Assembly: GCA_035544675.1 (NCBI GenBank)
Contig: DATKCA010000154.1
Span: 1-64,000 of the forward strand
From: DATKCA01 sp035544675
GTDB taxonomy: Bacteria > Acidobacteriota > Thermoanaerobaculia > Gp7-AA8
Reading direction: 5' to 3'
DNA: 64,000 nucleotides
Positions 50,022 through 58,257 of this stretch are shown here, one piece after another (the stretch's first letter is position 1; each line of letters starts with the position of its first letter). The notes beneath the pieces are model-generated. The model had not been told where the DNA came from. It worked only from the letters and a program-made list of their open reading frames with translations, and did no database searches. The position numbers and the translations under genes were made by a program.

Positions 50022-51001
50022 TTCGCAGGCTGCTGTTCCGGCTGGACGCCGAGGCAGCGCACGAGTGGAGCGCGAAGACGATGATCGCGCTGCAGCAGAT
50101 CCCGATCGCGCTGCAGCTCATCGAGCGCCGTTGCCGCCCTCCCGCGGCGGCCCGGCGAACGCTGCTGGGCCTCACGTTCCGCTCGCCGGTCGGCATCGCC
50201 GCCGGATTCGACAAGAACGCCGTGATGATGCCGATGCTGGCCGCGCTCGGCTTCGGCTTCATCGAGGTCGGCACGGTCACGCTCCGTCCGCAGTCCGGGA
50301 ATCCGCGGCCGCGGCTGTTCCGCTATCCGGAGCATCGCGCGCTCATCAACCGGATGGGATTCAACAACGATGGTGCCGATGTGATCGCGGAACGGCTCGA
50401 GCGATGGAATGCCGCGCGGGTATCGTCACCCCAGGTCCCCGTCTTCGTGAACGTCGGCAAGAATCGCGACGTCCCGCTCGAAGCTGCAGCGGACGACTAC
50501 GCCGCGTGCTACGAGAGAGTCGCTCCGCACGCGGATGCCGCCGTGCTGAACCTCTCCTCCCCGAACACTCCCGGTCTGCGCGAGCTCCAGCGACCCGAGC
50601 AGCTCGAGCGGCTTCTTCGCGCGATCCCGAAGGCCGGCCCGGTTCTCGTCAAGATTGCTCCCGATCTCGACGAGGAGCAGCTCTCCGAGATCTGCGAGGT
50701 GTGCAAGGGTCTCGCGGACGGAATGATCTGCACGAACACGACACTGGATCGGCTTCCGGGCATGAACGAGGCGGGGGGGCTGTCCGGCCAGCCGCTGATG
50801 CGCAAGTCGACCGAGGTTCTCCGCAAAGTGCGCGAGCGGGTCGGCGCGGGATATCCGCTGATCGGTGTGGGGGGAGTGTTCTCGGGGGGCGATCTGCGAC
50901 ACAAAATCGAGGCCGGCGCGGACCTCGTGCAGGTCTACACGGGTTTTATTTATGAGGGACCATTATTTCCATTGCACCTCGCGGCAGCTATGGATATATG
51001 A
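50009..51001 (+). CDS. pyrD: Dihydroorotate dehydrogenase, class 2
   Basis: Class 2 PyrD oxidises dihydroorotate with quinone at the membrane. The 330-residue protein has an N-terminal membrane-associating helix pair (LIRRLLFRLDAEAAHEW), GIAAGFDKNA, the catalytic-serine region NLSSPNTPGLRELQ and IGVGGVFSGGD. The serine and the N-terminal helices fit class 2. ATG 50009 overlaps gltX by 13 bases; the longer upstream frame lies antiphase inside gltX. With pyrH it provides two pyrimidine steps in this cluster. Confidence 0.94.
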   Translation: MYPLIRRLLFRLDAEAAHEWSAKTMIALQQIPIALQLIERRCRPPAAARRTLLGLTFRSPVGIAAGFDKNAVMMPMLAALGFGFIEVGTVTLRPQSGNPRPRLFRYPEHRALINRMGFNNDGADVIAERLERWNAARVSSPQVPVFVNVGKNRDVPLEAAADDYAACYERVAPHADAAVLNLSSPNTPGLRELQRPEQLERLLRAIPKAGPVLVKIAPDLDEEQLSEICEVCKGLADGMICTNTTLDRLPGMNEAGGLSGQPLMRKSTEVLRKVRERVGAGYPLIGVGGVFSGGDLRHKIEAGADLVQVYTGFIYEGPLFPLHLAAAMDI

Positions 51002-51065
51002 TCCGCGTCACAATCCGAGGTAGGGTTTTTCGTCTCGCGCAACACCGGGTTCAGAGGAGGGTCGA

Positions 51066-51296
51066 ATGAGGAAAGCAATCCGTTTCTTGGTGGTCGTCGG
51101 CGTCCTGATGATCCTCGGTGCTCCCGAGGTGCTCCCGCAGGAGCAGCCGATGTATCCGGAGGGGGAGACGTTCTGCCACAAGGGGATCCTCTTCAAGGAC
51201 TGGGACGGGAACATCATTGGATGCGGCGGCTACGATGATGGTGGCAATTGCATCTATTGCTACACCACGATCGTCGTCAGCGGCCAGGTGCCGTAG
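51066..51296 (+). CDS. Small exported Cys-containing peptide
   Basis: The 76-residue precursor has a signal peptide (MRKAIRFLVVVGVLMILGAPEV) with cleavage likely near QEQ. The mature part of about 50 residues has four cysteines (FCHKG, IGCGG, NCIYCY) and acidic/glycine-rich loops. I do not recognise a family. GAGGAGGG lies a few bases before the ATG. It is followed after 11 bases by an exported beta-propeller-like protein and then a giant surface protein, so it may be part of that export unit. Confidence 0.65.
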   Translation: MRKAIRFLVVVGVLMILGAPEVLPQEQPMYPEGETFCHKGILFKDWDGNIIGCGGYDDGGNCIYCYTTIVVSGQVP

Positions 51297-51307
51297 GCCG
51301 GGTTGCC

Positions 51308-52396
51308 ATGTTCCGGGCGATCGTCGCAGCCGCGTTGCTGTCGACGACCGCGCAGGCCTTCGCGAGTGACCTCCGGGCAGAGTTCGTCCGGCGTCTGCCT
51401 GACGAGATCGGTCCGTCGATCCGCGATGTAGCCTGGCGCGGCCGCGACACGCTCCTGTTCGCCACGAACCAGGGCGTGTACAGCTACACACTCGCGGCCC
51501 CCGGCCGCGCGGCCCGAGTCCTTCCCGCCGTCCCCATCCCCGACGGGGTCCGCGAGCCCCGCTCCATCGACACCGACGACACTCTGGCCATCGTCACCAG
51601 CCCGATGCCGCCGAGCGGCTACGTCTGGGAAACCAAGGGAAATGAGCGGGTCATCGCCCAGACCTCCGCGGAGCTCTCCGTGTCGCAGTCAGCGATCTTC
51701 GGCAAGACGCTCTGCATCATGGCCGCCAATCTCAGGGCCACCGCCAGCGAGCTGAAGTCGGGCTCGGTCTGGTGCGGCAACGTCGAGCAGGGTTGGTCGA
51801 CATTCAAGCCTGTTCACCGGATCCGTTCCGGCGACGCGGCCGTGGACCGGTACCGCCGCGCCATCCTCCATCACGGCGGCTCGATCGCCCGCGCCGGCGA
51901 CGGCTCGTTCTACGTCGTGACCGCCGCGGAGCCGGGTGTCTTTCACTACTCGACGGCGGGACGGCTGCTGGACGTCACCGGCAACAATCTCGAGGACCTG
52001 GTCCTGACGGACATGCGCGATCTCGCCGCGAAGTTCGGCATGGACATCGAGAACCGCTACCGCCTCATGCTCAATACCCAGCCCACAATCGACGACCTCG
52101 TCGTCACGCCGGAGGGTCCGGCCATCCTCGTGCGTCTCGCGGAGAAGAACAAGATCCGCTGGGAGCTCTGGTACCCGGACCGTGCCGGTGGTGCGAAGAG
52201 GCGGGTTCGTCTGGCGGCCGACCGCCCCGGGCCGTACGGACATCTCCGCTGCGATGCCAGGGGTGACATGCTGGCCTGCATCGGCTCGTTGCCGCCTGCG
52301 AACGAGGCGAACGTGGTGGAGAAGGCGCAGCGCCATCCCACCGTGTGGGTTTTCAAGCTGAAGGAAGATTCGGGAGTCGGTGTCGCTGCGAAATGA
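51308..52396 (+). CDS. Exported protein of unknown function, possible beta-propeller
   Basis: The 362-residue protein has a signal peptide (MFRAIVAAALLSTTAQAFA). The mature part has repeated strand-rich segments (RDTLLFATNQGVYSYTL; DGSFYVVTAAEPGVFHY; PEGPAILVRLAEKNKIRWELW) like blades of a propeller, but no recognised motif. The stop overlaps the next gene by ATGA, so production of the two is coupled. ATG 51308 was chosen to begin the signal peptide. Confidence 0.6.
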   Translation: MFRAIVAAALLSTTAQAFASDLRAEFVRRLPDEIGPSIRDVAWRGRDTLLFATNQGVYSYTLAAPGRAARVLPAVPIPDGVREPRSIDTDDTLAIVTSPMPPSGYVWETKGNERVIAQTSAELSVSQSAIFGKTLCIMAANLRATASELKSGSVWCGNVEQGWSTFKPVHRIRSGDAAVDRYRRAILHHGGSIARAGDGSFYVVTAAEPGVFHYSTAGRLLDVTGNNLEDLVLTDMRDLAAKFGMDIENRYRLMLNTQPTIDDLVVTPEGPAILVRLAEKNKIRWELWYPDRAGGAKRRVRLAADRPGPYGHLRCDARGDMLACIGSLPPANEANVVEKAQRHPTVWVFKLKEDSGVGVAAK

Positions 52397-55300
52397 TCGG
52401 AGCGTTCGCATTTGCTGTCGCGCTGTCGTTCCCCACCGACGCGCGCGCGGTTCGTATTGATGCGAGCGGTTGGCCCACCCCGGTAGACATCTCCGAGAAG
52501 TCCGAGGCTCTCCGCGCCGGCGAACGGCTCTGGTGGTGGTCGCCGCAGTGCGCTCCGCAGCGCCTCAACACTCCGGACTCCGAAGTGCAATGCGTCCCGG
52601 CGGGGCGCCGCACGATCTCCGTTCTCGATGAGAAGGCGAAGCCTCTCGGCGGAGCGCGTGTGATCTGGGCTACCGAGCGCATGCTCGACGAGGTGCCCGA
52701 GTCGATGCTGCCGGCCGCGGAGACGGCTGCCGGCGGCCTGGCCCTTTTGGCCTGTCCGGCCGGTGAGAAGGTCTTCGTGCGGGTGGCCGGGCCGCGCAAC
52801 GCGACGTGGTGGCGCTCGATGACGGCGACGACTCTCATGGCCCAACTCCAGCCCTCGCCGGCCGTCGAGCCGGTCACCGAGCTGCTCGTTGCCGGCAGGA
52901 AGGCGGCCAAGCGGGCCACGTTCGAGCTCTGGCTGCCTTCGGTCGGAGCTTCGGCGGAGTTGATCAAGAGCTGGACGACGACGTCCGACGGCGTGGCGCG
53001 GCTCTTTCCGCTGCCCCGGATTCCGGTGCGATTCGTGGCCTGGAGCGACGAGTCGGCACCGGCCACCGGCCTGGCCCGAACCGATGACCTGCCCCGCTCT
53101 GTCACGCTTCCGCCCGGAGTCGATCTGCACCTTCGGGTCCTCGACGCCGAGGGTGCGCCGGTGGCGGGAGCGGCCATCGATGCCGTGTTCGCCGTGGAGG
53201 CGATGCCGCGAGCGCTCGGACGCGCCGTCCGTTCCGATGCGCGAGGCACCGCGGTGGTGGCCGGACTGCCGGCCGGGCCTCTGCAGGTCACCGTGACGAA
53301 GGATGGCTACGCGTCGCTGCTGCGGACTCTCACGCTGGGTGAGTCGGTGACGCTGCCCGATCTGATCCTGCGCCGCGGCCGCGTGGTGCAGATCCTCGTG
53401 ACCGATCGCGACCGCAAGCCGGTCGGCGGTGCCTCGCTGCTGACGAGCAACGGCATCGCCTCGACGACACGCCCGGACGGCGTGGCCCGGCTCGAAGGCG
53501 TGCCGGCCGATGAAGAAACGGCCGTGACGATTCGCGCGGCCGGGTTCAAGCCGTCGCGCATCGTCCTCCAGAGTGACGCGCAGCAGACGGCCATCCTGTC
53601 GCGCGGGGTCCGCGTCGGCGGAACCGTGGTGAACGCCACGACCGGCGAGCCGGCTGGCCCCGGCACCGTGCTCGTGGTGAACAACGGGCGGAATCACCTG
53701 CGCCCGCTCGACCGCACCGGCGTCATCGACATCTCCGGCCTCGACGCCGGAACGCTGCGCCTGGAGATTCGCGCGCAGGGGCTGGCGCCGCACGACATCA
53801 ACGAGCGCCAACTCGCCGACGAGGAGCCGTGGGACCTCGGTACCGTCCCGCTGCCGGAGGGTTCAACGCTCAGCGGACGCATCGTGGACGCCGAGACGCA
53901 GCGCCCCATCTATTCGGCCAGCGTGCGCGTCCTGCGGCGGCGCAGCGACGGACCCACCGCCGCGTTTGCGATGGGAGACTGGGTCCCCTACCTGTCGCTG
54001 GAAGATGGGTCATTCCGAGTCGGAGGTCTCTCGCCCGGCCCGCAGATCGTTCTGGTCGAGGCGGAGGCGTACGCGCCGCGCGTCATCCATGCGCCGGCAC
54101 CGGAAGGCGAGGAGGGGAAGGCCGACCTCGGCGACGTCGATCTCGAGCGCGCCCGGCAGGTCGTCATCCGCTGTTCGCCGGTCCATCGATGTGGCGCGGA
54201 GGCGCGCCTGCTCTTTCCCGGTGCCGAGCTGTCGTGGGCGTCGTCGTCGGCCCCGCTCGAGAACGGCGTCGCGCGCATCCCCACCGCATCACCAGGATCG
54301 GGCACCCTGCGGCTCGTGGACGGAGACCATCTGCTGCACGAGCGGCAGGTGACGGTGTCGCGTGAGGCCTCCACGGAGATCAACGTAACGCTCGCCTCGA
54401 CGCGCCTCGTGGGCGTCGTCTCCGCGGCAGGCCGGTCGCGATCCGGCGGTCAGGTGGAGCTGCGCCGGCAACACGCCTCGTCCTCGACGCTGCCGGTTTT
54501 CGTGGAGAGCCACACCACGCAGGGCCAGGTGATCAACTCGAAATGGCTGAATGAGTTTCCGTTGTCGCGAACGTCATCGGTCGACAACTCCGGCGGGTTC
54601 CGGTTCGACGATCTCGAGCCGGGTGAGTACGAGGCCGCGTATCGCCGTGATGGCAACGAGTCGCGGCCGGTTCGTGTGACCGTGCCGGAACGCGAGGAGC
54701 ACCGCTTCGTCCTCGATGTCCCCGGCGGCGAGATGCGCGGGCAGGTCCTCGACGAGTCGACCTCCCCGGTGCGGCTGGCCAGAGTCCGCATCCGCGATTC
54801 CGCCGGAATCGTGCACTCGACGCAAAGCCAGACGGACGGCACCTTTGGCGTCACCGGCCTCGCGGATGGCGGTGCCACGGTCGAAGTCACGAGCACGGCC
54901 GGAGATGCTTCGGCCGACGTCGATGTCCGGGCCGATCACCCGGCCACGGTGACTCTGGTGACGAAAAAGAAAGAGCGGACGACGATCACCATCTCGGTGA
55001 CCGATCCGGCGGGGCGCCCGCTGTCCGGCGCGCTCGTGTTCGTGCATGCGTCGGACTCGCTGCGCGTCGGCACGAGCGACTCGTCGGGAAGCGTGCAGTT
55101 CCAGCTCGCCACCCCCTCCACCGCCATGGCCGCCGCATACACGCCGCGCTACGGCTGGGCGTGGATGCCGCCCACGTCGGTCGAGGCCGGCGGGGCGCCG
55201 GAGGCGCGGCTGCACATGGTCGAGCAGACGGGCTCGGTCACGGTGAACTCGGCCATGGGCGGGATCGTGGAGATGTTCTCCGATGCGGGCGTTCCGGTGC

Positions 55301-55461
55301 ACATGGTCCTGAGCACGGCCGGGTTCCCCACGACGGTCCCGGCGGGCGGCACTCTGCAGTTCTCCGGGCTGCCGCGCGGGACCTACCGGGTGGGGATCGG
55401 CCCGTCGCAGACGGCCGCGCCGGTCCAGCCAGGCAAAGAGACGCCAGTCGTTCTTCGGTAG
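52393..55461 (+). CDS. Large exported protein with multiple carboxypeptidase-regulatory-like (Ig-like) domains
   Basis: The 1022-residue protein has a signal peptide (MIGAFAFAVALSFPTDARA) and about eight to ten beta-sandwich repeats. Examples are PVAGAAIDAVFAVEAMPRA, PVGGASLLTSNGIASTTRPD, RPIYSASVRVLRRR and RLARVRIRDSAGIVHSTQS. This is the CarboxypepD_reg pattern, in which an inner G-A-x-V motif is followed by DG and a GxY-type end. Such proteins usually bind surfaces or carbohydrates or act as secretion passengers. No transmembrane anchor is evident. Start ATG overlaps the previous stop. Confidence 0.78.
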   Translation: MIGAFAFAVALSFPTDARAVRIDASGWPTPVDISEKSEALRAGERLWWWSPQCAPQRLNTPDSEVQCVPAGRRTISVLDEKAKPLGGARVIWATERMLDEVPESMLPAAETAAGGLALLACPAGEKVFVRVAGPRNATWWRSMTATTLMAQLQPSPAVEPVTELLVAGRKAAKRATFELWLPSVGASAELIKSWTTTSDGVARLFPLPRIPVRFVAWSDESAPATGLARTDDLPRSVTLPPGVDLHLRVLDAEGAPVAGAAIDAVFAVEAMPRALGRAVRSDARGTAVVAGLPAGPLQVTVTKDGYASLLRTLTLGESVTLPDLILRRGRVVQILVTDRDRKPVGGASLLTSNGIASTTRPDGVARLEGVPADEETAVTIRAAGFKPSRIVLQSDAQQTAILSRGVRVGGTVVNATTGEPAGPGTVLVVNNGRNHLRPLDRTGVIDISGLDAGTLRLEIRAQGLAPHDINERQLADEEPWDLGTVPLPEGSTLSGRIVDAETQRPIYSASVRVLRRRSDGPTAAFAMGDWVPYLSLEDGSFRVGGLSPGPQIVLVEAEAYAPRVIHAPAPEGEEGKADLGDVDLERARQVVIRCSPVHRCGAEARLLFPGAELSWASSSAPLENGVARIPTASPGSGTLRLVDGDHLLHERQVTVSREASTEINVTLASTRLVGVVSAAGRSRSGGQVELRRQHASSSTLPVFVESHTTQGQVINSKWLNEFPLSRTSSVDNSGGFRFDDLEPGEYEAAYRRDGNESRPVRVTVPEREEHRFVLDVPGGEMRGQVLDESTSPVRLARVRIRDSAGIVHSTQSQTDGTFGVTGLADGGATVEVTSTAGDASADVDVRADHPATVTLVTKKKERTTITISVTDPAGRPLSGALVFVHASDSLRVGTSDSSGSVQFQLATPSTAMAAAYTPRYGWAWMPPTSVEAGGAPEARLHMVEQTGSVTVNSAMGGIVEMFSDAGVPVHMVLSTAGFPTTVPAGGTLQFSGLPRGTYRVGIGPSQTAAPVQPGKETPVVLR

Positions 55462-55472
55462 ACTGGGTAGAC

Positions 55473-55565
55473 TGGGGGTCAGGTCTTCGGTTGTCCGGTT
55501 TGCCTACCACCAGTGGGAAATCTACGCGTCGTAGTGAAACCGGACAACCGAAGACCTGACCCCCA
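55473..55565. repeat. MITE-like 28-bp inverted repeat
   Basis: The 28-base arm 55474-55501 is the exact reverse complement of 55537-55564, with one more paired base on the outside and a 35-base loop. The arm contains GGGGGTCAGGTCTTCGGTTG. From memory, GGTCAGGTCTT-type ends commonly flank REP-associated transposase genes in other bacteria. A short non-autonomous element is likely. Confidence 0.85.
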
Positions 55566-55568
55566 ATC

Positions 55569-56276
55569 ATGATCATCTACGGGCTCAACCCTGTGATCGA
55601 GGCGATCCGGTCGCAGCCTGATCGCATCCGCTACGTCGGGGTCTCCCGCGACCACGGCAACAAGCTGCAGCGCGCCATCGCGGAGGCGAAGAGCGCGCGG
55701 GTCTCGGTCCGTCCCATGAATCCCGAGCAGATCGCGAAGCTGGCCGGCCATGGGGTCCACAACGGGATCGTGGCCGAGGTGGCGGATGCCGGGTATGTGG
55801 ACTTCGACGAGGTGGTGGAGCGGGAGGGGACGACGTTCGTGCTGATCCTGGACGGCATCACCGACCCGCAGAATTTCGGGGCGATTCTGCGCGTGGCGGA
55901 TGGGTTCGGTGTGCACCTGGTGGTGATCCCGGAGCATGAGAGCGTGGGGCTGACGCCGGTGGCGGTGAAGGCGAGCGCGGGGGCGGCGCAGTGGGTGGCG
56001 GTGGCGAAGGTGACGAACCTGGCCCGGGCCATCGAGACGCTGCAGAAGAAGGAGTTCTGGGTGTATGGGGCCGCCGCGGACGGCGATGCACCGGCGGCGA
56101 TCGACTTCTCGGGCAAGGTGGCCCTGGTGCTGGGCAGCGAAGGGAAAGGCGTCCGGCGGAACGTGCTCGAGCACTGCGACCGGAAGGTGACGATTCCGAT
56201 GAGCGGGCACGTCGAGTCGCTGAACGTAGCGACCGCGGCCGCGGTGCTGTGCTACGAGGTCCGGAGGGGGCTGTAA
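55569..56276 (+). CDS. rlmB: 23S rRNA 2'-O-methyltransferase RlmB-like (TrmH/SpoU family)
   Basis: The 235-residue SPOUT-fold protein has an N-terminal substrate domain (YGLNPVIEAIRSQPDRI). The conserved motifs follow: DGITDPQNFGAILR (motif 1), LVLGSEGKGVR (motif 2) and IPMSGHVESLNVATAAAVLCYE (motif 3). Related enzymes methylate G2251 of 23S rRNA. ATG 55569 begins just after the inverted repeat. The tRNA cluster follows. Confidence 0.9.
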   Translation: MIIYGLNPVIEAIRSQPDRIRYVGVSRDHGNKLQRAIAEAKSARVSVRPMNPEQIAKLAGHGVHNGIVAEVADAGYVDFDEVVEREGTTFVLILDGITDPQNFGAILRVADGFGVHLVVIPEHESVGLTPVAVKASAGAAQWVAVAKVTNLARAIETLQKKEFWVYGAAADGDAPAAIDFSGKVALVLGSEGKGVRRNVLEHCDRKVTIPMSGHVESLNVATAAAVLCYEVRRGL

Positions 56277-56295
56277 CCTCCGGAATACGTTCCTC

Positions 56296-56325
56296 TTGCA
56301 CCCCGTTTGGCCTTTTTGCTATAAC
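56296..56325 (+). promoter_or_regulatory. Promoter of the tRNA cluster
   Basis: TTGCAC (56296-56301) and TATAAC (56320-56325) are 18 bp apart, 87 bases before the first tRNA. Confidence 0.6.
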
Positions 56326-56411
56326 CCCGAGTTCCCCGGCCTTTCCGTGGCTGCCGCCCTTCCTGTGCTCAGCGTACGTCAAGGCTTTTGTGTCTTTGAA
56401 ATCAGTCGTTA

Positions 56412-56487
56412 GCTGGCATAGCTCAGTTGGTAGAGCAGCTGATTTGTAATCAGCAGGTCGCGGGTTCGAGTCCCGTCGCCAGCTCCA
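56412..56487 (+). tRNA. tRNA-Thr (anticodon TGT)
   Basis: The 76-base cloverleaf has an anticodon arm GCTGA-TTTGTAA-TCAGC and a GGTTCGAGTCC T arm. CCA is encoded. One acceptor-stem A-C mismatch lies at position 7. Confidence 0.95.
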
Positions 56488-56503
56488 GCAAGTGAGCGAG
56501 AGC

Positions 56504-56590
56504 GGAGAGTTGGCTGAGCGGTCAAAAGCAGCAGACTGTAAATCTGCCGGGCATCGCCCTACGGAGGTTCGAATCCTCCACTCTCCACCA
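56504..56590 (+). tRNA. tRNA-Tyr (anticodon GTA)
   Basis: The 87-base class II tRNA has a long variable arm (CGGGCATCGCCCTACG), anticodon arm GCAGA-CTGTAAA-TCTGC and encoded CCA. Confidence 0.95.
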
Positions 56591-56606
56591 AACGGCTGTT
56601 GGCTAT

Positions 56607-56660
56607 TGGCTCTTGGCTCTTGGGAAGATCGAGATCGGTTCTCCCAAGAGCCAAGAGCCA
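56607..56660. repeat. Inverted repeat of GGCTCTT words between tRNA-Tyr and tRNA-Gly
   Basis: TGGCTCTTGGCTCTTGGGA (56607-56625) is the exact reverse complement of 56642-56660. Further copies of the word lie to each side (56592-56674). Confidence 0.88.
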
Positions 56661-56681
56661 GGAGCCAAGAGCCCCGAAAAA

Positions 56682-56757
56682 GCGGGAGTAACTCAGTTGG
56701 TAGAGTCACAGCCTTCCAAGCTGTTGGTCGCGGGTTCGAGCCCCGTCTCCCGCTCCA
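56682..56757 (+). tRNA. tRNA-Gly (anticodon TCC)
   Basis: The 76-base cloverleaf has an anticodon arm ACAGC-CTTCCAA-GCTGT and encoded CCA. Confidence 0.95.
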
Positions 56758-56785
56758 GTTTTCAGAAGTTCACGGCAGGGAGTAA

Positions 56786-56850
56786 GCGTTTGCGAGAAGG
56801 GTGCAGCTGCAAGACCGACAACGCAGCAGATGCGCCCTTCTCGCAAACGC
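56786..56850. repeat. Inverted repeat between tRNA-Gly and tRNA-Thr
   Basis: GCGTTTGCGAGAAGGG (56786-56801) is the exact reverse complement of 56835-56850, with a 33-base loop. It may guide tRNA processing or be another dispersed repeat. Confidence 0.8.
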
Positions 56851-56856
56851 GACAAG

Positions 56857-56931
56857 GCCCTCGTAGCTCAGGGGTAGAGCACGTCCTTGGTAAGGACGGG
56901 GTCACGAGTTCAAATCTCGTCGAGGGCTCCA
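56857..56931 (+). tRNA. tRNA-Thr (anticodon GGT)
   Basis: The 75-base cloverleaf has an anticodon arm CGTCC-TTGGTAA-GGACG and encoded CCA. Confidence 0.95.
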
Positions 56932-56966
56932 GGTAATCGGATCGAGAACAGTTCACGGAGTGAAAC

Positions 56967-57128
56967 ATGGCACGCGCAGGTCGAGAGATCATCACGCTTC
57001 AGTGCACCGAGTGTAAGAACCGGAACTACACCAGCACGAAGAACAAGAAGACGATGACCGAGAAGGTCGAGCTCAAGAAGTTCTGCCGCCACGAGCGGAA
57101 GCACACCGTTCATCGGGAGACAAAGTGA
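56967..57128 (+). CDS. rpmG: 50S ribosomal protein L33 (bL33)
   Basis: The 53-residue protein begins MARAGREIITLQCTECKNRN and ends RKHTVHRETK, matching bL33. The first zinc pair (CTEC) is present. The second, normally CxxC, reads CRHE, so one cysteine is replaced by Glu. It lies between tRNA genes and secE, a common location. A GGAG site lies six bases before the ATG. Confidence 0.92.
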   Translation: MARAGREIITLQCTECKNRNYTSTKNKKTMTEKVELKKFCRHERKHTVHRETK

Positions 57129-57137
57129 GGGAACACT

Positions 57138-57208
57138 CATCCCGAGCGCAGGCGAGGGATCAGCGGGGGAATAAGCCGCAGAAGCTGAGCTTTCTCAGCC
57201 TTTTGCGG
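57138..57208. repeat. CATCCCGAGCG repeat and adjacent hairpin before tRNA-Trp
   Basis: CATCCCGAGCGCAGGCGAGG, continuing to 57161, is a near copy of the repeat after rplL (60416-60438). Next to it CCGCA/TGCGG and GCTGAG/CTCAGC (57176-57208) form a hairpin. Confidence 0.75.
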
Positions 57209-57216
57209 CAGATTGC

Positions 57217-57292
57217 AGGCCAATAGCTCAATTGGTAGAGCAGCGGTCTCCAAAACCGCAGGTTGGGGGTTCGAGCCCCTCTTGGCCTGCCA
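57217..57292 (+). tRNA. tRNA-Trp (anticodon CCA)
   Basis: The 76-base cloverleaf has an anticodon arm GCGGT-CTCCAAA-ACCGC and encoded CCA. It is followed by secE, as in many bacteria. Confidence 0.95.
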
Positions 57293-57330
57293 CTTCACAG
57301 CGGAGAGCGAATGACGGCTCTCGAGGACAC

Positions 57331-57579
57331 ATGGAAGCAACTGAAAGCACTTCGATCGTAGCGAAGCCGAAGCAGTGGTGGCTCACGGCCAGGGATTTTT
57401 TCCGCGAGACCAGATCCGAGATGACGAAGGTTACGTGGCCGGGGAAGAACGAGGTCGTTGGAACGACCGTCGTGGTCCTCATCGCCACGATCATCTTCGC
57501 GATCTACCTCTGGGGCTGTGACTTCCTGTTCTACAAGGCCATCGGCTTCCTGTTCAGCAGGTTCGGAGCGAGCACATAA
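57331..57579 (+). CDS. secE: Preprotein translocase subunit SecE
   Basis: The 82-residue protein has the amphipathic helix FFRETRSEMTKVTWPGKNEV and one C-terminal membrane helix (about 47-67), the minimal SecE form. It clamps SecY in the Sec translocon. ATG 57331 is chosen; the upstream in-frame part overlaps tRNA-Trp. nusG starts immediately after the stop. Confidence 0.94.
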   Translation: MEATESTSIVAKPKQWWLTARDFFRETRSEMTKVTWPGKNEVVGTTVVVLIATIIFAIYLWGCDFLFYKAIGFLFSRFGAST

Positions 57580-58170
57580 ATGGCAACCGAGATCGGCGCC
57601 AGGCAGTGGTTCATCGTCCACACCTACTCCGGCTTCGAGGAGCGGGTGAAGGAGAACCTCACCCAGCGCATCGACGCCCTGGGCATGCGCGAGAAATTCG
57701 GCGAGATCAAGATCCCGACCGAGACCCTCGTGGAGATGAAGTCGGGCAAGAAGCGCGAGGTGCAGCGCAAGTTCTTCCCCGGCTACATCCTCGTCGAAAT
57801 GGAGATGTCGGACGACGCCTGGCACCTGGTCAAGAACACTCCCAAGGTCACCGGCTTCGTGGGCACCGGCAAGAAGCCGACGCCGCTGACGCAGGAGGAA
57901 GTCGATCAGATCCTGACTCAGGTCGTGACCACCAAGGAGAAGCCGAAGCCCAAGCACGTCTACGAGCACGGGGAGCACGTCCGGATCATCGACGGCCCGT
58001 TCACGAACTTCACCGGCGTGGTCGAGGAAGTGAACCTGGACCGGAACACGCTCAAGGTGATGGTCACGATCTTCGGCCGGTCCACGCCGGTGGAGCTCGA
58101 TTTTCTGCAGGTGAGCCGTTACGACGCCAGCGAGGAGCAGGGCGGCGGACCCGGGGATAAGAAGCGATAA
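57580..58170 (+). CDS. nusG: Transcription termination/antitermination factor NusG
   Basis: NusG binds RNA polymerase and Rho or the ribosome. The 196-residue protein has the NGN domain (WFIVHTYSGFEERVKENL, FFPGYILVEMEM, then VTGFVGTGKKPTPL) and the KOW domain (GEHVRIIDGPFTNFTGVVEEV). A short charged tail follows. ATG is directly after the secE stop. Confidence 0.96.
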   Translation: MATEIGARQWFIVHTYSGFEERVKENLTQRIDALGMREKFGEIKIPTETLVEMKSGKKREVQRKFFPGYILVEMEMSDDAWHLVKNTPKVTGFVGTGKKPTPLTQEEVDQILTQVVTTKEKPKPKHVYEHGEHVRIIDGPFTNFTGVVEEVNLDRNTLKVMVTIFGRSTPVELDFLQVSRYDASEEQGGGPGDKKR

Positions 58171-58195
58171 TGAAATTGTTGAATGTTCAATATTG

Positions 58196-58239
58196 AACGT
58201 TGAATGTTACTTCAACGCTGATTATTAACATTCAACGTT
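58196..58239. repeat. AT-rich inverted repeat of GTTGAAT words between nusG and rplK
   Basis: AACGTTGAATGTTA (58196-58209) is the exact reverse complement of 58226-58239. The GTTGAATGTTCAATATTGAA before it repeats the word. The 87-bp spacer is strikingly AT-rich. Confidence 0.85.
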
Positions 58240-58257
58240 AAAACAGCAGGATTAATC

